From: Zhengitettix transpicula
Taxonomy: Eukaryota; Arthropoda; Insecta; Orthoptera; Tetrigidae
DNA: 64,000 nt
Assembly: GCA_037074705.1 (NCBI GenBank)
Contig: CM073591.1
Location: 73,762,532 to 73,826,531, forward strand
Direction of reading: 5' to 3'
The notes beneath the pieces were generated by a model, which saw nothing but the letters and a program-made list of their open reading frames with translations, was not told where the DNA came from and searched no databases. This document shows positions 1 to 14,140 of the stretch, in pieces (position 1 is the first letter of the stretch; each line of letters begins with the position of its first letter). Position numbers and translations under genes: made by a program.

Positions 1-3000
1 TTTTTTGGAACCGCTACAGGAGCATTTATAAAAATTTGGTGAGTTTACTATTATAAGTCTCAATATTATTTAGGTCACAGAACAATTTTAATTGATATTA
101 CAAGAAATAAATTAAATTAAGAATTGTAAAAATCAACTTACCAAATTTTTTACGTTTGCATCTTAAGAGCTTCCAAAACAAAGAAATTTTCCTTTTGTTA
201 AAATGATTCTTACGAATTTGCTGGTTTCTGATTTATAATCTATACTAATTTATTTGATAGTTATCATTCGAATCGTTCTCCTTCAGGATCATTAATCTTT
301 GTTTCATGAATGGAGTTTCCTGATCCTGTATCCCTTTCTTTATTTCCTTTCATCGAAGCATTGCAGAGTTTTAGGATACAGAACAAGACGTCAGGGTCAT
401 AGTTAAAGAAAGATTTTCCCTTTCACATTTTCATAGACTACGCTAGAATGTCGATGTCAAGGCAGCATGCGAAACTTGAACGGAGATTCATAATAAATAT
501 TTAGGTTGAAACTGTAAGTGATGCTGTAATTTAATGCGTCTTAGTGGAGCATTCTTTCCATGTTTTACCCAAATAATAATTCTGAATATTAATGAGCGCT
601 TGAAGAATTTCGTATTTAGTAAATCTGAACTAAAATTCTCTTATACGAAGTCAGACTTTTTTTAAAATTTATTTTCGTAATAAATATTATCTAGAGTTTC
701 GACGTTGATTGACAACGGTGTTCTGACGTTTGGGAAGGATTTTATAGTGTGTTCCTTTGTCTATAATAGACGAAATTATGAAAGTGGAACAAAGATTAAA
801 GAATCCAACTTTTATAACAGTAAGAAACTGTTCGTCTCCAAGGTGTTAATAATCATGGCTGAACCCAGAAAGCAAACCCTCTTGAATAAAATGAGTGTTG
901 GGACTCGTATGGCTGATTCTCAGACTTATTTCTTTACCAAGTAAATGGAAGAAATATTCATCACGGTATCAGAAAAATTCGATAAAGGTACTTCGGCGAA
1001 TTGAATCTTTAATCATGATATACGACTGATCTTATGGATATTTAGATGATTGTTGTTATTGGATATTAATGTTTCTGAAATTTATTTTAATAAATCTTGT
1101 AAGATAAATGGAAAGGTTCAAATTTTTAAATTGAAAACCTGGTCGGAAAGGCTAATTAAAAAAGTCAATTCCAGAGGCCTGTTAATTAAGGATTCTTGTT
1201 TCTTTTTTTTCTTTAGAACTCGTCGCGCTTTTACTCGGTTCTTATCGTATAAATTTGGAAAGAAGAAAATTAAAATCAGCGCTTGTCAACGTAGCTTTTT
1301 AAACTCCATTTTTGAGGTTTTCTTAAATAAGTATGTAGAATAGTAATTAAGATACGTTATTTTTAATAGAGTATCAGATAAGATTTTTAAGGATAATTAC
1401 TGAGCCGGACTGACAACCTGTCGATAAGGACAGTCTTTCCTCATGTCCTTTTGAGGAGTTGTTCCTACACTTTTAAATGGCGACGACAGTTCTTCGACGC
1501 GAGGAGGAAATATTCGAGAGATAATACCACGAAACAGATCCTCACTTTTGTTGAAACCGTATGTCGGCAAATTTGCCCACCTTCCAGGCTTCGGGTAAGA
1601 GCCTCGAAGCAGCAAAGGTCGAGGTTAAACTAAAGATAAGTGAAACGTCAATTGCTGCGTCTGGTTGCGATGAATGGAGGACAGAGCCCACTAGTCAGTG
1701 ACCTCGCTTCAAGGTGAGGCTCTCCCACTGTCTGGCGGCGACTTCTTTCTCCTCCAACGACCACAGATATTCCGAATCATATACTAAAACTACCTTTGTC
1801 CTGTAGACTTTCCTTCAATTAACCTAACATAAATACACAAAAAACGCTCAGCATTTAAAAGCGACCGCAAAGTAACAAGGGAAGGCAAACAACGAAACTT
1901 GTTACGAATGTTCCAATTTTATGACATGTGCATAATATGAGCACATTTACTGAATCATCATTCAACGGCTTTATTATAATACTAGTCGAGTAGCCGTGCT
2001 TCGGCACGGTGTTTCATAAAACCGAAACGTCACAGAGTTGCGATCGCACTCCGCTGAATCTAGCCTTCTCCATAACCTCGACACGCTCAATAGTCCTATA
2101 TTATGTATACTAATCGCACAAATTACTACAAAATATATATGACTCTTAAATCAATCTTTTCAATGAATTGAATATCGGTGTTCGACAGCAAAACGTTGCG
2201 ATGAAAGGGTTGGACAAATTATGCCATTTTCCCGTAGACCGAGGCATTAAAGCACAAATTATTTAAATGAGTATGAATTACACTAACGATTATAGGGTCA
2301 TTAGAAATGGTTACGTGTTCCTGTTATTATTGTTATTATTTTAATGAGCTTGTGTCAAACCTTCACTGTAATGAGGCTGAATTCTAAATGCCTCAAACAT
2401 TATTTAAAATTAAATAAAATTGCCAAGGACTTGGAGCTTCTTGGAAAACACGAAATTTAGGGGTTTCAGGGGCCGGCCTTTTGTTGAGAGGGTTCGAGTC
2501 TGAAAATTTATGTTGTTCACTTTCACACATTTGTTTGGCAGGTCAGAGGAGTCAGGAGTGAAAGACAGTAGCCAAACAGTGTCGATATAAAGCGGACGTA
2601 AACTATAATATAAAATGTGAAATTTGTTTGAAGGGCTCCATGGAGCAAGTTTATGTATTTTAAATGTTAAAATTCTTAAAGTGATTAAGAGTTAAGTGGT
2701 GTGAATTAAAAAGCAGAATATTGTGAGAGAAAAGTGTAAACGGATGAATATTGGAGTGTTTTACAGAAAATAATTCAAGACAGCCAGACGGAGTGTGGAA
2801 ACGCGGGCACCAGCAGCACTTCAGATAAGATTTTAGTGTATGAAAATTATAAAAGAAACCGGTTCAAATTGCCACAATGATTTCAGCATTATCTCCCCAC
2901 GCAAAATTAACCCCGATGAAAAGGTCGATGTACATGTTTTAAATATATTTTTTATATAAATTTGAAAAATTTATATTTTTTTCTTAAGTATTTTAATTAT

Positions 3001-3224
3001 AATATTTAATATTTTAATTAAAATATATTATATTAATCAAAACATTAATCATTTATAATAAATTAAAACCTCAATAAAAAAATCGTCCATTACAGTGTTT
3101 TGGAAAAGGATTCAATTAGGGCTGAATGAAAAGTTTTCGTATATTATCATAGTTATTTTATTTCCTGTACAATAATTTCGTAGGTTAAATGCTTGTCTGA
3201 AATTTTGTTTTGAAATTGGCCTAC

Positions 3225-3362
3225 CGGAACGACTGCCATCTTACATGACACATTCTGGACAGACACATGGGCAGAATGTCGATTCTCCTCTCCCGAGATT
3301 CGAACCCGGGTCCTCTGTGACGTGAGGCAATGACGCTGACTACTACACGACAGTAGGTCCCC
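3225..3362 (-). mobile_element. tRNA-derived SINE, minus strand
   Basis: On the minus strand, GTAGTAGTCAGCGTCATTGC and CCGGGTTCGAATCTCGGGAG form A-box- and B-box-like elements at tRNA spacing. They resemble the SINE at 12.1 kb (GCCTCAC-TCACA-AGG shared). The body continues to about 3225 without a clear A-tail. Confidence 0.7.
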
Positions 3363-6300
3363 CTAATATTTTGGTAATGATTTATATATTATCATAAGTT
3401 TACCCTATGAGACAATTTTATTTTCCTTCTTCCCGCTTGTGAAGTCAGTGTTTCTCTTTTGAGCATGTTAATATCGAACCTATGAATAAAATAGTCAGTT
3501 AAAGGGTAGCAGCGCCGAGAAGTGATAAAAGTGTCGTCAGTAACAAACCAATAATGGGAAAAGAAACGTGATGCGCAATGGACGGCAACGGCCAGTAGGA
3601 CGTTCGGATATTTCGTGTTATTTTGTTGGCGACAAAAACAATTTTAATTTTTAGCTGAATATTATTATTTGTTGGCAACATTACGCGTGAAACCTGTGAT
3701 TGGACGTGTTTGCCGTTGTTGTCCGATGTTTGTCGAAGTTGACCGAAGTTTTGTTCTTCACTGATAATTTCTTAGTGTTATTAAAAGTTCATTATTTGTA
3801 GGGAAAAGTATACAGATAACAAAAAGCACCATTGACATATTATCTGTTCATAAATTCCTACCATTTTTGTAATATTTTGTCCATAAATTATGTCAGACTT
3901 TTCCTGTAAACAACAGACAGTAAATTCCCAACAGCCTTGCAGTTGAAATCTTCATGATATGAGGAAGGGTAATTAAAAAGACGAACTGAGAAAATTGTCG
4001 AGGAAAATGTTAATGAATTAGTCTGTTTAGAATAAAATACAAAAACTTAAGAACCCTGATTCAACAGAAATGATGTGAACAAAATACAAAGTATTTCAAA
4101 TGATTGCTCTTTAGATACAACAAACTTATTGTATGAATGAAGAACGAACATTTTCTTGTATGGAACCAATCGTGAAACTGTATAATATGTCATCTCCGGC
4201 AATGCCAAATCGGTTGACATGGTGGGCCAATTAACTCTTAATGGTCTCTCAATGTCAGCTGTTCTCGGTTAAATTCTTGGACCTAATCCAAACGCACCTG
4301 CAAAAGAAAATTAATGCAACTGTATTCGCAAGGACAAACTTTCCTCCGCGTGTTTTCCCTGATGTAGTTAGCGAACTCTGATAATTAGAGCCAGTGGAAA
4401 GCGAATGTTAGATACTGTGTCACTGTGAATGCGAAGAAACTACAATTAAGAACAATAGCTTCACACATACTCGAAGTACAAAGTACCTGACCACGTGTCG
4501 TTTAGGTGAAAGCAGTAACGCTGAGAAATGGAGCTTGAATCGTCGTACGGACATTCTCTGGCTCACTGATATATAAAAGATCATTTTTTGATTCCTAGAA
4601 ACGTACCTCTTTAATTAACAGAAGTACGTAATCTGTTTTAGCAACCTGTAATGATAACTTTATTTTTTCACATCTGAAACAAATATCCAACAAAAACTGT
4701 AACGAGGTATTGTTTGAAATAATGAAGTAGTATGACAGATAAAAACGACTCGTAAAAGTAATTAATAATTATCCTGTACTACTATTAATTCCTCAAGACG
4801 ATCTAGTGTTCTCGGAAGGATAAAGAACTGGAATTGTTTCTAGTGGCAAAATGTTGATGGACTTCTATATTCTGAAGTCTGTCAACTTTATAGTGAAACT
4901 TACAAAATTATTACTGTTCACGTATACTGAAACTTACGACATCGAGGAAGAGAGCTTAGTTTGTTTCCACTAGTTAAAATGCATTACTGTCCTCAAAACA
5001 CTGCATCGCGTAAAGTTGTCACAACTTAATATATTATTGTTCTAAAAATATATTGCGAGAGGTGGAGTGTGGGTGCAAGAAGATAATGCACCTGAGAATG
5101 GGAAAGTTACTTGAAACAACACGCTGATAGTTCACAGAACGTTAAAATCATTTAGATCCAATGAGAACTTCACTAGTAGTCAAAAGTAATCGTGCGGAGG
5201 AGAATTAATAGAGTTTTGGTGAGAATTTACATCAAGCAGTTAGGAGGAAATTGGGGGAAGAAGGTGTTAAGTATCGCTGAAAAAAGGGTGACGAATTTTT
5301 GGCCGTACAGAAATATTGATAGGTAACGTGAGGTTTGAGAAAAAAAGGGTTTATTAGAAGTCGTGCCAAAAGAAAAGCTAACAGTCTTTCAGTATAGATT
5401 CATCCAATCTTGTTTGAAACCAGCACAGTCGTGAAAAGGCAGCCAGGGAACTCAATCCAGAGACCAAAGTCAATTGGGAGTCATAAACCGAGTGACAGTT
5501 AAATGTTTTTTTTAAAAAAAACCTTTACAGGTTTACATGTCGATAAACTCGTAAATGTTACATAAATGGCGCCTCATTGCTAAATATTACGGCATTTTTC
5601 AAACATCATACATTATTATACAATATGGCACTTGCCATCTGTAAGGTAAAGGATTCTCCACTACTTTTGTGTCGAGGGCACAATTTTATTTTCAACAGTT
5701 AATTTTATAGTGTAGACTAATGCTGTGGTCAGTTCAAAATTCAACATATCAGTGCCTAATGCAATGAAATCTGTACTTCCCAGCGAGAGTTAACAGTTGA
5801 AAAATGAATTTAAGACACTTTTTTTGTTTTATAAAAACAGGTATGGAGAACGAGCGGCATGTTGGAGAGATCAGTGCTACTATTGGAAGGAAAGCAGCCT
5901 CTGTAACGGTAAAACTGACAAGCAAGTTACCTTGAAAGCGAGATTCCAAGCGACAAAATATTATCTGTAATCTGTGTTACTGAGAAGAACCACTACACTG
6001 AACAAGCGTCTGGGTCAGTCGAGGGAAGATCCTGATTTCATGCCCACCAAACGATTTAGGCAAAGGACTCTCTTTTCTCATACACATTGTATTCAGCATA
6101 CTCCTTTGAAATCAGAAACTAGCAGTTTGTTATTCTGATACGTTCTGGTCTGATTCCGGCAAACACTACGATTAAAAGATGCCTTAAGATGTTTCCTGTT
6201 TACGCGCTGGCGACCAGAGATCATAATAAAGAAGATGACTTGACTCCAATTATCCTGAGCGTCTCTCCATGTTCGCAACTCGTCGGGTTTATTTGCATAC

Positions 6301-7499
6301 TTACAGACCTGCAGTAACTAAGCCGATGTTGGTTATTGAATACAGGTATTTAAGGCGATCGGAATTTCGGTACCATTAGTTGGAAAAAGCTGGGATTGCT
6401 GTATATAGCACGCTTTATTTATGCTCTTAATACTCCATCGTGAAGAAAAGAGTGTTTCGAAACATATAATATTTATCTTCAATTTTTCTTTTGTTATTCC
6501 AACTGTAACTTGCCATTACCATATCCAAGTTCAACCTATCCTGCTAGGCGGAAAATGGAAAAACGTAAATGTAGAAAACGAGAAACTCTTTGTAAGTTGT
6601 GTGAAGGAAATACAGTTTACCAGCTGAGAAAGCAATAATGGAAATACAGGAATCTAAATATAATGCCGATGAGATTTACATAATTTTCAGACCTTTGGAT
6701 GTATGAATATGTGGTAAAAGTGCTTAAAAATGAAAACAGCGGGTTCAAATAGAATGTTATAAATTGTAGGAAGTACACGAAAATATTGATTGGTTCCGCT
6801 GAACGAGGAAGTCTGGTAGGATTGTAGAAGAAGAATCTAAGAGATGAAATGTCGTAGTCAAAATCAGAAAGCAGATTAAAAAACCGAATTTGAATTCCGT
6901 ACTGGCTGTCGTTCTCGGCTTCGATCACGTGATTTCTAGACTGTTGTCGGGTTTTTAGATTCAACCAAAATATTATTTTGTCTTCTGTTAATTATCATTC
7001 TTCCTGACTTCATTATTCGTTCCCTTTTGCAAAAAAACTGTCTAGACAATGGAAAACAAAAACATTCCTGTCTATTCCAACAATTTATGTAATCAGTACC
7101 AAATCACAATGAACACAAATTATGATGCTTTTGAAATAATTTGCCATGGTTTGCTCCAGTTGCGCTTCGTTGAAACTCAGGCATCTTCACCGCTTGCGAT
7201 ACCCCGACATAGACATGGAACATTGGATGAGGATGAAGGGTACAAGGTAAACGAGGCCTGTAGTGTCCTCATGGCAATTTATGGCAAAACATAGATGAGC
7301 CGAAATCAGAGTTGAAGAAGGGAGTCAGATCCACAGTAGTGGATACCATTGCCTTAAATTTTTGTAGATGAAATGAATCCTTTGTCTATATTTTTAATGA
7401 GTATTCATAATAATCTGCAAAAAAATTCCTAATAGGATGTTCGCGAGTCTGCTGGAAACTCCGTCGAATGAAAATGGAAGATTAATAAATATACTTAAC

Positions 7500-7770
7500 A
7501 CTTAAAATGAAAAAATTTACGTCTGATTGAAAATAATGAATAAGAAAGTTAGCCAATACAAAAAAAATGTTATAAATACCACACAACATTTATGGGATGC
7601 TTGTCCCTTTAGTCTTGAGTGTTGTCAACTGACCGGTGGAGTTCTGTTTCTCTAGACTCTACTTAGAACCTGACGAAAGGCACAAGGATCCCAGAAACGT
7701 TGTGTGGTATTTATATTACCTTTTTTGTCTGTATTGGCTATCTTTCTCATTCACATTAATAATTTCTTTA
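7500..7770 (+). repeat. GAAACGTT repeat (family B), copy 1, with inverted ends
   Basis: Right part reads CTGACGAAAGGCACAAGGAT, CCCAGAAACGTTGTGTGGTA, then a TGTCTGTATTGGCTATCTTT end. The left part (7541-7604) is an inverted, more diverged copy of the same end, preceded by a TTTACGTCTGATTGAAAATA terminus. The core (TTGAGTGTTGTCAACTGACC onward) is shared with the copies at 38.8, 40.0 and 62.5 kb. No protein is encoded. Confidence 0.8.
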
Positions 7771-8679
7771 ATTATTAATTACTGGTATATTAATATCTTT
7801 AACGTAGTTTTAAATTTTATAATTTTTTTTGTAAAGTACAGTGTTTGTTTTATAAAATTCGTAATTGTAATAATTTATTATTTTCATGTAACCTTATATT
7901 ATAACGTATCCTATTTCCTTGACCGAGGACTAATGGAATGAATAATAAATCAAAATCTAGGACGTTCATAACACGCTCTATGGGATTTAGACGTGTGTGG
8001 CAGACAGACCATTTCAATTGTTGAACATCCCCACCTTCCAATAGCTCCTAAAAAATAACATAGAAGTGCAAATAAAAAACTCGGGATCAATGAATAGTCT
8101 TTATATTAACTCTGATTGGTTTAAACCAAAAATATGTCCTCAAAAGATTCACAAACGTCTACATGTGTAGTCATTAAATTAAAATTCAAGAGCTTTCAAG
8201 TTTAATAAACATTACTTGTATATTTGTTAATGAGAATTATTATTATTTTGAGCGCACCCTAAATGTTTAATGATTTTTGTATTAACTTAATTCTAGTGAC
8301 AAATGAAGTCCAACATAGGAAGCACTTGAATTTTAATTTAATGAGAATACAATACGGAAGTTTAAGAACATCCAGAGGACATGTTTTTGGTTGAAACCAC
8401 TCATACAGTAAATACAGTCTGAATTATTCAGTGAATAATATTCTATTTGCAGTAGAATTTTAAATTATTTGCAACTCTGCAGTCCATACAACAGATGGAT
8501 TGACGTAGTTATTTCCTTACGTGATTTTTCTGGATAATTGTCTAATACCACATATTATCTCAACAATGTTGACTGCTGTGTACTCTTCAGTGAGTTATCT
8601 AGTGCTTAAATATTTATTTTTAATTTGCGTATAAAAATATTATTTTCCCTTCTTTTAATTCGTAAGTCTGTCAATTTGG

Positions 8680-8680
<1 letters not shown>

Positions 8681-8713
<33 letters not shown>
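8681..8713. repeat. (AT)n microsatellite
   Basis: An uninterrupted alternating A/T run of about 33 bases. Confidence 0.95.
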
Positions 8714-8717
<4 letters not shown>

Positions 8718-8739
8718 TTAATGCTAATGAAACAATTCC

Positions 8740-8953
8740 CTGCTGTTGGCTATTTTACTTGGTTTACTTTCTCTGCTGCTACGTCCACGGCATCCTCCTT
8801 TTCACTTGGTATGTGATACGAAAGGGAAAGAAGACGACCCAGCAGACACGGGTCAACGGCCCCGAGGGCGACACGTGGGCGACCTATCGCACTTCGACCA
8901 TAGGTCCGAACGGGTTGCACGACCTGGTCACCCGATCGAGGACACCAGACAAG
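8740..8953 (+). other. Unassigned GC-rich exon-like island with a donor site
   Basis: A GC-rich block in AT-rich surroundings has one long open plus-strand frame. It reads a hydrophobic stretch (YLVYFLCCYVHGILLFTWYV) then basic IRKGKKTTQQ and TRVNGPEGDTWATYRTS, continuing to RSRTPDK. It ends at GACAAG|GTGAGC, a good splice donor. The hydrophobic segment followed by basic residues looks like a membrane span with a cytoplasmic stop-transfer sequence. I do not recognise the family, and the acceptor side is uncertain (CAG at 8842-8844 or 8845-8847, or further upstream). It could be an exon of a gene nested in the kinase intron on the other strand, or part of a transposon. Confidence 0.25.
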
Positions 8954-9867
8954 GTGAGCCTCCGCAACTGCAATCGCGATGGTTCCCAGAGACGAGTACG
9001 TGCTGGTTTCAGATCTAACTACTGGACGACTGTGAACGATTCAGCTTAAAAATTTAGTATGGGTTCGTCATCATAAAGAAAACATACGTCAGTATGTCAA
9101 AAAGACACAACATTTTATTTGATGCTGGTATAATTGCATATAATGTAAAAGTCTTGAAAATATGACGGTGAACTTTACTACGCCCCTAGTGATAAGTATA
9201 TAAAACCATAGATCCGTTTGGTGAAATTACATTTCAAAATGATGGGTAGCAAAATGGATTTAAGAATTTTGTTAACCGGAACCTCATAAATGATTACAAC
9301 AACACTTTCGCCAGTACATTAACTTATGAGAGCTGTAAAGTCTTACGTTTGTATTAATGTTGTAACACATTTTCAAATGTTGAGGCAAGAAAAAGGTTTC
9401 GACACATTTCTTTCCTCAAGAAGCCCGCATTGTACTGCCTTACCTCTCGTCGATCATTTTAACACGAGTATGTTTCATTGCAGGGTAAAGTCGTGTAAAA
9501 CGTGGCCGCGACAAGCGAACCGCCACGATAGTACAATTTCGTGAATTGCCGAATCTACAGAGCATCTTTATGATACTCGATAGTGGTCACGAGTAGTTGG
9601 TGAACGGACACGTATAAACGCGACTTCTGTATATTAAACCAGATGAGGCGATAGTATCAAGGTTGAAAAGTCTACGCAGGGCCAGCATTCTGCGCCTCCT
9701 TAGTTTAAACAAAGCCGAAACAAAAATAAATTATATTCCAAAAGAAAAAGGGAAGCAAATAATTGTACTCGTAGGATTAATAGTGAACAAAGTAATGTAA
9801 TGTGAGTCACAAAAGTGAAACATTTGAATTTAAAGGAAATATTATAAAAGATAATAAGGCTATTTAA

Positions 9868-9889
9868 TATATATATATATATATATATT
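9868..9889. repeat. (AT)n microsatellite
   Basis: An uninterrupted alternating A/T run of about 22 bases, just before the fold-back element at 9.9 kb. Confidence 0.9.
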
Positions 9890-9904
9890 CTGACTATTGA
9901 GACA

Positions 9905-10150
9905 ACTTATAAATAAATAACAGCCAATTTGAAGTCAGAAAAAGATATTTATTTACAGAAAATTAAATTAGGTTTCGTTGTTAAATTTGCGACATCTTCA
10001 GGATGAAATTTAACAAAATTTTGATAGTCAAGTCGTGCTCCATTGACCGCCGTGGCAGAAAAAATATTTTTTCGCAAATTTAGCGACGAAACGTCTCTAT
10101 AAATAAATATCTATTTCCTGACTTCAAATTGGCTACTGTTTCCTTATAAG
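9905..10150. mobile_element. Fold-back element, diverged inverted repeats of about 80-90 bp
   Basis: Left arm 9905-9993 and right arm 10072-10150 are inverted copies sharing CCAATTTGAAGTCAG, GATATTTATTTA and TTTCGTNGNTAAATTTGCG segments, with small indels. The spacer of about 80 bases includes ATCTTCAGGATGAAATTTAA. On the minus strand CTGAAGATG precedes CAACGAAACC, the same layout as in other repeats of this window. It is older than the 42 kb element. No coding content. Confidence 0.7.
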
Positions 10151-12121
10151 AAAATAACTCCTTTGCTATACACAAAAAACTTAGGAAACTAAAAATAGAG
10201 TGAAAAAAACAAATTTGCAAAGAATAAGCAAAGTATTTTGGGTCGACACGGGCCTCTAAATGCAGAAGAATAATGTGCGACAGAGAAAATAAATCTCGTA
10301 AAACATTTACTTGCATTAGGAATAATCGAAAATAGATGGTAATTGGACTACACGCCACTAAATTATTACATGTTAAATTTTTCTGTCAGTTTAAATTACA
10401 AAGGAAAAACATGTTAAACGTCCACTAAATAAATGTAAATAGATATTTCTATTACAAATGTGTTAAGTTTGAGCAACAGCAAAGTAGGCTTCTTAAATTT
10501 TGAAAAATTCCATACGGCACTTTGTTGTCAGTAAGTGTTATCTATAGAAATATTTAAATGCATATGTTCCAGCGTCCTGTATTTCTAAAATAGTTTAAGG
10601 GGAAAATTATAGCCAGGGGAAAATATTTAACTTGTTGCAATGAACAGTTGGAAATTATTTTCAATTTCGAAAGCCTCAGTTCGACGACACAGAAAAACAA
10701 CAAATATGTTCCCCTTTGAATATTTGAGCCATTGGGTTTTTTCATTATACATGAAAGGAATAATTTAAAAGACATTAACGTATATTAAAAATGCAATTAT
10801 GCTAATTTCAAGCAGAATAGTAAAGATTTGCCTTACTTCAAGAAACTATTCTGGTGGATACTGCATATCCACTACATGTATTAGTGCCACGTCGTACATT
10901 TTTCACGTTTCGATTATTGTTGTTTCTTTCTGGAAAGTTGACATTGTTTTGTAATGTGTCACCAGAAAATATTATACAATAACTGAACTGCCAAGGTCAG
11001 GCAACTGACTATAACAACGACGCGGTTTACTGTTGACCTTTCTGATGCTCATGCAACTGTCAAATTATTAAGTCTCAAAATGATAAATCCACCAGTTAAT
11101 TAAGTGGAAACGAGCGATCGTAAGTTTACTTCTCCCTTAATCCCAGATATGCTCCATTTTTTAGGTTTATCTTAGTTCTGCTGCACTCAATATTCACCGT
11201 GTGTGCATTCGTGTTTCAAACGATGTAATGTGTTAATTTTCTTGACATAGTCATTTTGTTTCCTAAGTGTCTGACATCTCAGATCGTAGGATTTTATTTA
11301 CCACACGAGACAGTTCGTGATGTATGCCGTCCCTTTCAGATATTTCTTTTTGACTTTATAAACGTTATGTACCTTAACCGTCGAAAGTCATATGATTATT
11401 TTACAAATTTCTAAACATTTGAATTTTTCCGTTTTATAATAGTAAATAATATCATTTTTAGTACAGAAAAATTAACAAGCGTCTAGAAAACCCAAGAATG
11501 AATATGATCTGAATTATATAGCACTATATTGAGCAAGTCTCAATTCAGGTGCTACAGTATTGTTCAACTTGGAAAAATCTTTTTAATATCTTATCATCAA
11601 TATAATATTCCTCTATAGAGAAAATCTTTTGAGTTTTGAACTGAAAATACCTTTAAATTAAAAACTAAATAAGCTCAGGTTTCTTGTACATTACAATTAC
11701 TTCCTTGTTAAATGTCTTTATTCAAATATTTTAGTAATCTTTGATATTAGAATATTATTAGTTCTGCATTCTACGGTATCGTCCCACAAAATTTATATGT
11801 TGCTTTGCACGTGCTCAAAGTTCAGTCGAACAGACCCTCCTTGACGCTTGTGTCAACAAGGGTCATATGAGCTAACCGTCTCTCCTAAAATTATTATTCT
11901 TAGCAAGACAGGAACAACGCAGTTATCGCAATGTGACCTCGTATACTACGCTACACTATTTTCAAAACAAAAATTAAAATTTGAAGACATGTCTGCAATA
12001 AATTTTTTTGATAACGATCTATTTTCTGCGGCATAGGAAATCAATTCATTGGGCAACGCTTTGCATTGTGGTTATGTTTTTATTATCAATGTTGCCACAC
12101 CATACCTATTAAATAAATTTC

Positions 12122-12345
12122 CGACCTCCTGTGGTGTGATGGTCAGCGAGTCTGCCTCACATCACAAAGGTCCAGGGTTCGAATCCCGGCGGGGGCATGG
12201 ATGTTTGTGTGCGTGAGGAAATTCTCGTCAAATCAGTCCCTCGACAAGGCAAATTGAGTTCCCGAAATGAGTCGTTAATAACCTCAACTGATGATGCGAC
12301 TGTAAATAAATCGATATAGAAAAATAAAAAATAAATTACTAACAC
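12122..12345 (+). mobile_element. tRNA-derived SINE
   Basis: The first 70 bases look like a tRNA gene: TGTGATGGTCAGCGAGTCT holds an A-box-like promoter and GGTTCGAATCCCGGC a near-perfect B box. The body continues to an A-rich AATAAAAAATAAATT tail. AAATAAATT-like sequence on both sides could be the target-site duplication. It lacks a foldable acceptor stem, so it is a SINE and not a tRNA gene. Confidence 0.8.
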
Positions 12346-13861
12346 TTTTTTACTAGAGTACTTTCATACAAGAAATAGCCTGTATGTTTACATCGTCATA
12401 CTTTGACCAAAGGCGTAAGTTGAGAGAAAGTTGTGGGCTTATTCCACCTTCATATTTCTATTTCCTTCTTTTTTTTTCGATTACTTTGTTTAAAATTGTA
12501 GGATTATATCCTAATAGTGTTAATGTGTTAACTTCTTATAAACTGTACATTTCTACCTCAAAGAGGCGGTAATGAGCCAAAAATCTATAATTCACCAATT
12601 CTTAAAAATGACACCAATTAGCAGCATATCTGCCATTATCATTTCATATTGTAAAATTAATTTAAAATGTAACATTATTTGAGAGGTACTATGTTCTATG
12701 GGAAAAAGTACAGGATGCCGCCTGACCCCGATTAGTGTAACGTACCGTTACAAAGCTAATTAACTTTACTCATGGTGCATCAGCAATATTGGAGGTGTTG
12801 TACAGGTATGTGAGAAACCTGGATCTTCGAGTTCCAGACCAGTAATACTGACCCAGATCCGCTTCATGTACGCAGGCTTCGATCCGGGAACTGGTCTCCG
12901 TAGAAGACGTAAAAGGAAATTGTTTTCATGTTTCTGTCTGATGCAAAACACCTCGACAGGTTTGTCGTCGACCATTTCGCGATCGAAATTTAAAAATTAT
13001 GTTGCTAATGCTGAAAGGCGATTTTAAAACCGTTTTTCACGTGGGCTTTATTTTAGGAAAGTAATGGATCTTTACTACCTGTCATTTTCAAAATCTACAA
13101 CAGAACAAATCATTTTTTACCAGACCTGGAAATTTTAAAAAAACTTTCTCTGGAATCAGGAGATATGTTTAACATATGGTTCGTGTTCATAAGTTTCGTA
13201 AACATTTGTTAATGAAAAATTAAGAATTAAATAGAACTATTTAATTATTTTTTTAAATAAATTCTGACGTCCTAGAATGATAACCGTGAATTTAATACAG
13301 CCAATAAGGATTTTGATTTATCAGCTACAGGAAATTTGTGTCAATAGCTGATATCAGTTAAGTCACGTGTTTGTCGATGGAATACATGAAAGGGGCTTTA
13401 ATATTCTAGGCGTCTATTGGGGTTCGACGATAAATATTTCTGTTTAAATATTTTTTTTAATTTTTCAGGAATTTGTTACATAATAATATTCGTTTAAATA
13501 TTTATAAGTATAACATAAATTAGGGTGGTGTGAATCAATTTTCAAACAAGTGGTTATGTCGAATTTCGGACTCGTCAAGATATTCACAAATTAAGTCATA
13601 TGACCGAACAATTTTTTTAACTGGGTCCAGTTCTTACTCGTTTGAGACAGGAATTAGTGACAATTTATTAACGAAAACAATAAATCATTAACTTTAACAG
13701 AATGCGGTGATTTAAGATTATTTCTGACTAATTTTACACCCGTAATTATAACAGTATTACGGAAAAGTACCAACACAACCATCGCATTAAATGTTTTTAA
13801 AATTATCTTATAATAACATTTAAGAGTAAAAAATAGAACAATTGTTTAATAAACAATATAT

Positions 13862-14140
13862 TTATATTTTTTATTTAATTACTGGATTGTACTTACAACT
13901 ACAACTTCATACGTGGCGCTATTTATAAATTATAATTATGAAAATGTAGGGGTCAATAGAAAAGATTTTAGTCAAGAGGACGAAGGAGAAAAATGGTTGT
14001 GAAAATTTATATTTGTTATTTAGTTACTGGATTGTATTTACAACTACAACATGATACGTAGCACTATTTATGAATTATAATTTAAAAATGTAGAGTCCAA
14101 CAGAAAAAAACTTGTAAAGGGGACGAAGGAAAAAAAAAGG
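13862..14140 (+). repeat. Tandem duplication, two copies of about 135-140 bp
   Basis: Copy 1 at 13862-13994 and copy 2 at 14006-14140 share TACTGGATTGTA, TTACAACTACAAC, GCACTATTTAT-like and GGACGAAGGA blocks in the same order, with substitutions and small indels. Confidence 0.8.

Noticed and set aside
1397..1633. GC-richer block open on the minus strand for 72 codons
   Set aside because: No recognised domain, no convincing splice sites, and the plus-strand frame from ATGGCGACGACAG stops after 15 codons.
2510..2900. Possible transposon leader sharing the 14-mer GATATAAAGCGGAC with 46600-46613
   Set aside because: The match does not extend beyond the 14 bases, so common origin is not supported.
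12766..12975. Minus-strand frame of 69 codons with Pro-rich peptide
   Set aside because: No recognised family and no splice context. Probably repeat-derived or chance.
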